Position numbers and translations under genes: made by a program. Source: Eumeta japonica (Eukaryota; Arthropoda; Insecta; Lepidoptera; Psychidae). Taken from it: a stretch of 64,000 bases of DNA. This document shows, in pieces, positions 58,102-64,000 of the stretch. The stretch spans positions 62,001 through 126,000 of the forward strand of contig BGZK01001228.1 in the NCBI GenBank assembly GCA_005406025.1, read 5' to 3'. Under the pieces are notes generated by a model. The model made no database searches and was not told where the DNA came from. It saw nothing but the letters and a program-made list of their open reading frames with translations. Numbering within the stretch: the first letter of the stretch is position 1; the number at the start of each line of letters is the position of its first letter.

Positions 58102-58640
58102 ATGTACTGGAACGCCGGTGGCATCTCTGGGAAGACGCAAGACCTACGAACCCTCGTCCAGTCGCAGAACATACATGTTGTCCTCCTGGGCGAGACGAAA
58201 CTCCGACCTAGACAAGAACTCCGGCTGCCCAATTTCTTCGTGTATCGTCGCAACGAAGTTTTCCCCCATGGTATCGCATACAGAGGTACTGCGGTACTTG
58301 TGCGGAGGGATGTCGTCCATGGAGGATTGGAGCGGCCGGACTTCATCAATACCAGGACATTGAGAATAAGGGTGGGCACGGCGGGAACAGAATTGCGACT
58401 GTTCGCGGCATATCGCCCCCCTGGCACCCGCTTTTGCTCCTCTGATATCCACACAATTTTCGAAGACCACACTCCGACAATCCTAGCGGGCGACCTCAAC
58501 GCCAAACATACAGTTTGGGGTTCGAGAGTCGTTTCGCCCGCGGGACGTCAACTGTTGCAGGATGCTGAGGACTACGGGTACGAAGTACTCGGCCCGGATA
58601 CCCCATCTCATGTCCCGACGGACCCCGTTTTGGAGCGGAC
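58102..58640 (+). pseudogene. LINE ORF2, apurinic-like endonuclease domain
   Basis: Starting at the ATG at 58,102 (MYWNAGGISGKTQDLR), the frame shows the endonuclease motifs in order: N in YWNAGGI, E in GETKLR (near 58,190), AYRPPG (near 58,410), and D and N in LAGDLNAKHTVWGS (near 58,485-58,525). This enzyme nicks target DNA so that the RT can prime from it. The frame is lost at about 58,640, where it continues in another frame as DVLDIVLCHRLPFPIHVEV. The usual SDH motif near the end reads TQH (ADTQHLPILITLG), so a metal/catalytic Asp is replaced by Gln. Many Jockey ORF2 proteins begin at just this point, which supports the start choice. Confidence 0.85.
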
Positions 58641-59942
58641 GTGTTGGATATCGTGCTCTGTCACCGACTTCCATTCCCGATCCATGTAGAAGTGCTATAC
58701 GGCGCGGACACACAGCATCTCCCGATACTGATCACGCTGGGCACTACTGCCCACCTGACTCCCGCACGCCCACAAACTCACCGCACCAACTGGAGCGCAT
58801 ATCAACGTGCACTAGAGGAGCTCCACATCGGCAAGTCCTTCTCCAGTCCGGAGGAAGTTGATTCGGCCGCGACACGTCTCAACCACGAAATCCAGACCGC
58901 GTATTCCGCGGCGACCACACACCTTGCGGCAGCGACTTGCCGCCGATGGGATCTTCCATTACGCTTGCAGCGCGCGCTCCAACATAAACGGAACCTGCAA
59001 AGATTGTGGGCTAGGACGCGCTGCCCACGTGTCAAGCGTGATCTGAATCGTGTTTCCCTAGAGCTGAGACAAGAGGTATGGACTTTCAGAGGCGCCGCCT
59101 GGGAAGAGACGATTGGACAGGCCGGCGAGGACTGGAAGTCCCTCCACCAGCTCTGCCGCAGCTTAACAAAAGCTCCAGCTCCAGTGTGTCCATTGTTTGA
59201 CAAAACGGGGACGCCCCGTTACCCCGCCAAGGATCGGGCGGAGATCCTGGCAGAGCACTTAGAGGAGCAGTTCACCTTACACCCGGCATCAGACTCACAC
59301 TCCATCGTAAGACATCATGAAGAAGTAGAACACCGCGTACGGGAATTCCTGTCGGCCCCGATACCGTCGCTGCCTGGAGACTATTATGTGTCCCCGATGG
59401 AAACAGCTCGGGTAATCTTCCGCCTACCCAAGCAGAAGGCGCCGGGATCCGATGGGAGTCCCACCATAGCCATCAAGCAGCTGCCTCGAAGAGCCATGGT
59501 GGCGATGACCAGGCTCTTTAACGGGATACTCAGGACGGGTCACTTTCCGGCATGCTGGAAGACGGGACGCGTCATCGCCATCCCGAAAGCAGGCAAAGAT
59601 GCTCGACTAGCGTCAAGCCAACGCCCGATCACGCTGCTGTCTCACATCGCCAAACTGTTTGAGCGCATCGTGCTGCGACGCCTGCTCCGTCACCTGACTT
59701 CTAGACGGGAGCAGTTTGGGTTGCGCAGCGGACACTCTACAACGCTCCAGCTGGCGCGAGTACTGCACCATATGGCCGTTGAGCACAACCGGGGGCGCCG
59801 CACCGTTGGAGTCTTTCTTGACATCGAGAAGGCGTTCGATCGAGTGTGGCACTCCGGATTGCTGTACAAACTTATCGAGAACCGGATCCCGCCTGCGCTG
59901 GTGCGGACAGTAGCGTCGTTCCTGAAGGACCGCGACTTTACG
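58641..59942 (+). pseudogene. LINE ORF2, linker and reverse transcriptase N-terminal half
   Basis: The second ORF2 frame opens with the end of the endonuclease (VLDIVLCHRLP), then a basic linker of about 200 residues (LPLRLQRALQHKRNLQRLW). The RT fingers and palm follow: IFRLPKQKAPGSDGSP near 59,418, FPACWKTGRVIAIPKAGKD near 59,550, SSQRPITLLSHIAKLFERIV, EQFGLRSGHSTTLQLARV, and VGVFLDIEKAFDRVWHSGL near 59,810-59,860, where the first catalytic Asp lies. The frame runs 434 codons without a stop and ends at SFLKDRDF, where a frameshift at about 59,942 moves on to the next segment. Confidence 0.9.
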
Positions 59943-60217
59943 TAACAGTCAAGGACGCGACCTCGGACCCGCGTCCCATCAAAGCCGGGGTACCACAAGG
60001 CAGCTGCCTATCGCCATGCTTGTACGCGGTGTACACTGATGATATTTCTACGCTCACAGACCAACTCCAATACTGGGAGGAGGACGTCGTGCTGGTGCTA
60101 TATGCAGACGACAGCGCATATCTCGCATCATCTCGTCGGGCAGACCTCGCTGCGACTAAACTCCAGAGGGTCCTCGATCTACTGCCGGACTGGCTGGACA
60201 GATGGCGTGCCGCCGTC
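59943..60217 (+). pseudogene. LINE ORF2, RT catalytic segment (YADD)
   Basis: The third frame carries IKAGVPQGSCLSPCLYAVYT, then VVLVLYADDSAYLASS with the catalytic YADD at 60,101-60,112, then LPDWLDRWRAAV. The residues expected for RT catalysis are intact. The segment is cut from the next by a 24-bp insertion at 60,218-60,241 that adds ATG-TGA and Ser/Pro codons in frame. Confidence 0.9.
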
Positions 60218-60241
60218 ATGTGAATGTCGCCGTCGCCGCCG

Positions 60242-61003
60242 AATGTCACGAAGACGGCCGCCCTTCTGACCGGCCAACTGCATGCCATGCCAGCAAAGCT
60301 GAGACTCCGGGGACAGGAGGTGGAATGGCAAACTAGGGTGCGATACCTGGGCGTACAAATAGATCGCTCCATGCGCATGGCCGCTCAGGTGGAACATGTT
60401 ATCCACCAAAGCAGAGCCGCGCGGAGCATGTTGCGCCCAGTGCTTGGATCGCACCTGCCGCTCCGAGCCAAAGTCGCCTTATATAAGGCTACATCCGTTC
60501 CGGCTCACGTACGCAGCTCCAGCATGGTACGCACTTTGTTCCATTTCGCAAAGAAGAGGATCCAAGGCCAGCAGAACATCGCCCTACGGATGGTCGTGGG
60601 AGCGGGGCGGTATGTCTTTAATGATGTAATCGCTCGCGACCTCTGCATCGAAACCGTAGAGGAATTCATCCAGCGCATTGCTCGTCGGATGTTTGACATC
60701 GCTGACCAGGGCCCCTATGAATTCCTCCGGAACATCGCACCGATGCAAGAGAGGTCGCCGAGCGGCCGACCCTCCCAGAGAACTACTACGAACACCTCCT
60801 CCCAAACACCAGAACTAGACTCAATAAGAGGACTGATGTACACGGAAAGAACCCCGGAAGGGACCATCACCAGAACCGTCGGGGTCGTATCCCCGACGAG
60901 AAGACGCCCGGGCATGAAGAAAAATATAAGTCCTCCGTCCCGTACTCACACCCATGAGAAGGGTGAGAAAGACCCACGAACGAACGCCAATGCATATGCA
61001 TAA
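60242..61003 (+). pseudogene. LINE ORF2, RT thumb and C-terminal region
   Basis: The same frame resumes after the insertion: NVTKTAALLTGQLHAMPAKL, then VRYLGVQIDRSMRMAAQVEH, the standard K.T..L and YLG..ID... blocks. Between about 60,497 and 60,553 the text is in another frame (RLTYAAPAWYALCSISQRRG), showing two compensating indels. The first frame then continues IALRMVVGAGRYVFNDVIAR, EFIQRIARRMFDIAD and a Pro/Arg-rich tail to a stop at 61,001-61,003. This matches the 'R......R...L.I......I' tail of Jockey-type ORF2. Confidence 0.85.
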
Positions 61004-61288
61004 TGAAGTGCATGGCCACGCCTCCCCAATTAAAATGTATGCAACTCATGTGCAACGGATGCACCACCTATAAAATGCAGTGGGAGTGGTGCATCCAGTA
61101 CAGTTGATAGCCAACCGTCATACTGTGAAGCTCGGTTGAATAAAGAAGTTAAGTCTGAAAGAAAACTCTGTCCATCATTTAATCGCCGCCACACCGCAAG
61201 AAATCCGTTGAACCGGAAGCGTGCACTCGTGAAGAGAAGCAACCCGAGGTGCGGGCTTACGCGGCGATAGCTGAAATCGCCGTTACAA
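60990..61288 (+). mobile_element. Possible solo LTR abutting the LINE 3' end
   Basis: Features in LTR order: a TATAAAA box at 61,070-61,076, a candidate start region ('ccagtacagttgatagcc') at about 61,095-61,112, a polyadenylation signal AATAAAG at about 61,138, then GC-moderate sequence to 'cgccgttaca'. The TATA box lies inside an 11-bp inverted repeat. No primer-binding site, partner LTR or target duplication was identified. It could instead be the LINE's own 3' UTR. Confidence 0.35.
61057..61096. repeat. Inverted repeat enclosing a TATA box
   Basis: GGATGCACCAC (61,057-61,067) and GTGGTGCATCC (61,086-61,096) pair exactly; TATAAAA lies in the 18-nt loop. Further on CGGCGAT/ATCGCCG (about 61,262-61,282) forms a second small stem. 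Confidence 0.8.
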
Positions 61289-61509
61289 TATTGGTATTAA
61301 GCAATAAAACGAAGAAAATTAAAAATTTTATGTACGTATGTAATATAAAGCAATGCAATGTACATAAAACATTAAAAGCAATGTATATACAGATAAATCA
61401 TGTTCAAAGGCAAACTTATCCCTTTAAGGATTATCTTCGAGTTGTTATATTAAAGTCAGACCTACCTACTATACTGATGTGTATACTGACAACAAAATAA
61501 CAATTTGGT
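61289..61509. other. AT-rich spacer
   Basis: Nothing recognised; contains 'cagacctacctactatactg', close to the CTACCTACC word seen elsewhere. Confidence 0.4.
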
Positions 61510-63835
61510 TTATAATCTTTTCCTAATCTTAGCTTTCGCAGAAGTATCAATGACTTCGATTGAATCTAGGCTCGATGCGGCTTTGTTTTCGATTGCTATC
61601 AGCGATAAATATCGAAGTCGGGTTTGACCTTAAATATTTTTTTATTACTTTAAATTAATTGGTAAATGATCTTTCAGCTTCTGCAAAAGCAACAAGTAGT
61701 TTATGGAACAGTAACACTGCTGTAAATACTTCTGTTAGGTCGCATTCTAGCACTCCGTACTTTTATATTATTTCTTTAAAGAATTGATGAATTGGACTAT
61801 TTACCTTAGTCAGTTCAGGTAGAAATAGGCGATAAATATTAAGAAATTGAAGAGAAAAGTTGGGGCCTATTATATCAGAATATTTACTTTGGAATTGGTC
61901 ACACATTTTGGTTATGAAATTGTTTAATCTATATCCAGTAAAAATGATGGCATTAGAAAATTTAACATTTGACTGACTGCACTCATACCAGTAAAACATG
62001 CATTTAATTAAGCTATTATTGTGTCTATTGTATATTTTTGAAAATAGTAGTTTTAAATATTTCTTCCCTACTTCGAAATAGGTAACCAGAAGCAAATTCA
62101 TCAAAATGGTTTTTAACTTTTTTTTGCCTTTTTTCTTTAAAATGGGGCTTACTGTGTTGTCTTGCAGTTTCACTGGCCTTGCACTTGAAGAATTTGAAGT
62201 CATTTTTATAAATTTGCATATTTGTTTTTGTCTTTGCTAAAGATGTACTTGACACGTCTGAACTAATATCGCATTTTTGTACAGTTTTAGGCGCATAATT
62301 GATGTCATTGATCTATACACGGATGACACGGTGCATGAATTCGCAAAGGAACTCGTACTCTAAATTTAACATTTTTGTTTTAATACTTTCTGTTTAACTA
62401 CGCTCATCTATAATGGAATTCTTGAGAACTATTTCTAAAGATATTTAGATTATATCGAAAAAACGAAATTTTATTGCAGATATTGTATTGACTCTACTGA
62501 ACCATCTAGTCGAATTTAGTTTTTTTAAAGTGAAGGTCGATTCTCAAAAAAAAATTGGGATGTCAACCTTTAATGCTCTTTCCGAATAATATATACAAAT
62601 TTTGCAACATTGCGAAAACAATCCGTTATTCCAGACCAGGGCTAATGGTATCATTTACCACCAAATTTAAATTATGAATGGCGCATCATACGTACTCCGC
62701 GTTAGGCTGTATATCCTTAATCTGGTTTTGTAAACCATTATACACACCGCTCATCACAGTGGCTTCATCATAACCGTGCCCATACGTATTTTAAAATCAA
62801 TGTTTTTGTCGATAAATAATACAGTCAACTGCTTGACTAAATCTGGCGCGCCATGTTTGAATGCTGCATAAAAGCTTCCTTTTGCTTCTGTATCAACTAT
62901 CTATTTTCAGAGTTGGCTATTACTGTATACCTCACTACAATACTTAGCTAGTCTACCTTCGACATGTCCTGTGTCGTATCCGTTATAATTGCGGTGACGG
63001 CAACGCTCTAATTTATTCTAGCAGATGATTTGTGGTCCCCAAGTACTCAATCATTTCATCTCTTTGCTAGGCTAAGTCTAACATCGAATAAGCTTTAAAG
63101 TACTATTTCCCAAAATGATACTTCTTTACTAGTTACATTTTCAAGTTTTTTGTCGACAGTATCACTTTTTTTCCCAAGTTTATACACAACACACGCTTCC
63201 GTATGACCATTCGAGAAACTGTGTCGTTTAATTATTTCTGATAAATGTTTCCTATCCCGAATGCCCGTAAAAATACATCATTCCTTTTTGAAACGATTAA
63301 CTAGCAGGATTAACAGTAGGTAGTATTTAATATTTTAAAATAACAGCCAAAATGATGAGTTGGTCCATATTTGCTGAAAAGTAATATGATATTGAAAATC
63401 TCAAGGATTTGACGTTATTCATTATCATTTTAATGTCCAAAAATTCGTAAATTTTTCCAAGTCATAAGAAGATTTATCGTTTACATTTTAGAAAAGTTAC
63501 GAGGTCGATGATGCCGCCGCTGTTACCTGTGACGCGCAGACATCGTCGTCGTCAATATAATCTACGACATCGTCATTGGCGGCGGTATCTTCAACTGCAA
63601 TAATCAATCATCGAATCTTCTTCAGTAGGTTTTACAACCAGCACTGCAGTGCTCACATTATCCGAGTCATTATTAGTAGAAATATTTGAGCCAAAATCGC
63701 TTATAGAAGGCTGACTTAAAAATTTGTCAATTTTGGGTAATTTTTGTTTACTATCTTCTCTTTTGTGGCATTGTATGCTCTTAAAAGCATAGCTAGGTTT
63801 CTTTTTTTTTATTCGTAATTTTAGGTCTCTAATTC
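61510..63835 (-). pseudogene. hAT transposase (ZMYM1-like), near full length, copy 2
   Basis: Blocks on the minus strand in protein order. KKKKPSYAFKSIQCHKRED and then KLPKIDKFLSQPSISDFG (63,835-63,690) form the N-terminus. A TTF-type zinc-finger region lies near 63,310-63,380, and TDTTQDMSKVD near 62,975 holds a likely first catalytic Asp. GHGYDEATVMSGVYNG near 62,745-62,790 holds the GYDGA.MSG motif with its Asp, and NAEYV.CAIHNLNLVVND follows. A zinc-finger-MYM-type linker region lies in 61,763-62,255 (HSKPHFKEKRQKKVKNHFDE). AEAERSFTN and IKKYLRSN near 61,665, then SLIAIENKAASSLDSIEV and a stop at 61,510-61,512, form the hAT dimerisation domain. Stops and frameshifts are frequent. Terminal inverted repeats and an 8-bp duplication were not found. 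Confidence 0.85.
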
Positions 63836-64000
63836 ATACAAAATTATTGTTACAGAGAACAAGCAATGTAATATAATGACGCTACAAAATACGAGGGCTA
63901 CTATTTATGTATCTGGAATTGGCTACATATAGAAAAATATTTGAAAGTAATTACAACACTTAAAAATTGAACTCCTTGGCTTTAAAATATAGTTTGTTTC
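63836..64000. other. Window end, probably 5' non-coding part of the hAT copy
   Basis: 'attagagacctaaaattacg' beside the coding start matches the flank of the 51 kb copy. The element may continue past the window edge. Confidence 0.35.

Larger units (their letters stand above)
57580..61005 (+). mobile_element. Jockey-clade LINE, 5'-truncated in ORF1, few lesions in ORF2
   Basis: A GC-rich (hence recognisably foreign) block carries the tail of ORF1 followed closely by an ORF2 with AP-like endonuclease and reverse transcriptase, the standard two-ORF arrangement of insect Jockey elements. ORF1 lacks its zinc knuckles, so the copy is 5' truncated or deleted. ORF2 is collinear over about 2.9 kb but interrupted by four frameshifts and a 24-bp insertion bearing a stop. 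This level of damage implies a fairly recent insertion compared with the other LINE scraps here. No poly-A tail or target duplication is evident at the 3' side, where an LTR-like unit begins. Confidence 0.9.

Noticed and set aside
61763..62255. 146- and 76-codon minus-strand frames as host genes
   Set aside because: Both fall within the hAT transposase order between the catalytic and dimerisation blocks, so they are parts of the decayed transposon.
1..64000. CRISPR arrays, bacterial operons, phage or integrated viral genes
   Set aside because: No regularly spaced repeats, ribosome binding sites or recognisable viral structural genes; the sequence is eukaryotic in texture.

Overview
This is AT-rich nuclear DNA from an insect, most likely a moth or butterfly (Lepidoptera). 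The evidence is the repeat content: a Jockey-type LINE, RTE-like and CR1/L2/Kiri-like LINE scraps, several mariner elements, a Tigger/pogo element, a ZMYM-type hAT family, and the long interspersed repeat that ends in an 'aagggttcc...ctacggaaccc' tail, familiar from lepidopteran genomes. There is no bacterial-style gene density, no rRNA, no convincing tRNA gene and no CRISPR array. I found no intact host protein-coding gene. The window reads as intergenic or intronic DNA made of decayed transposons, fold-back repeats and AT-rich unique sequence, with a few GC-rich islands that could be conserved regulatory DNA or unrecognised exons.

Layout. 1-1571: AT-rich, unassigned. 1572-3321: a Tigger/pogo element with matching ends and TA flanks; it holds a nested insert with a piece of Ty3/gypsy integrase. 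3.3-14 kb: mostly unassigned, with a LINE 3' fragment near 5.4-5.7 kb. 14.0-14.8 kb: a long interspersed repeat and a tRNA-like SINE head. 19.4-20.4 kb: RTE-like LINE. 21.8-22.3 kb: mariner copy A. 26.1-27.0 kb: second copy of the long interspersed repeat. 27-36 kb: mainly unassigned, with GC islands and an RTE-like scrap at 31.4 kb. 37-40 kb: MITE-like hairpins and a one-armed tandem-repeat element. 41.55-42.83 kb: mariner copy B. 43.8-45 kb: degenerate 6-bp-period repeats. 46.15-46.26 kb: two adjacent hairpins. 48.8-49.5 kb: foldback-like element. 51.15-51.75 kb: N-terminal part of a hAT transposase. 54.06-55.29 kb: a mariner of another lineage with both ends. 57.6-61.0 kb: a nearly complete Jockey-clade LINE followed by a possible solo LTR. 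61.5-63.8 kb: a decayed hAT transposase related to the 51 kb copy.

The elements do not act together as a pathway: all recognisable coding sequence is selfish-element sequence, and every copy carries stops, frameshifts or truncations. The most unusual features are structural. They are a foldback-like element whose opposed arms are built from ~120-bp tandem units, an excess of near-perfect hairpins with 3-5 nt loops (two side by side with the same loop), a family of degenerate 6-bp-period tracts at five places, and an 18-bp inverted motif that bounds the insert inside the Tigger element and partly recurs near 34.6-35.0 kb. Boundaries and family names come from reading by eye and have not been confirmed by alignment.
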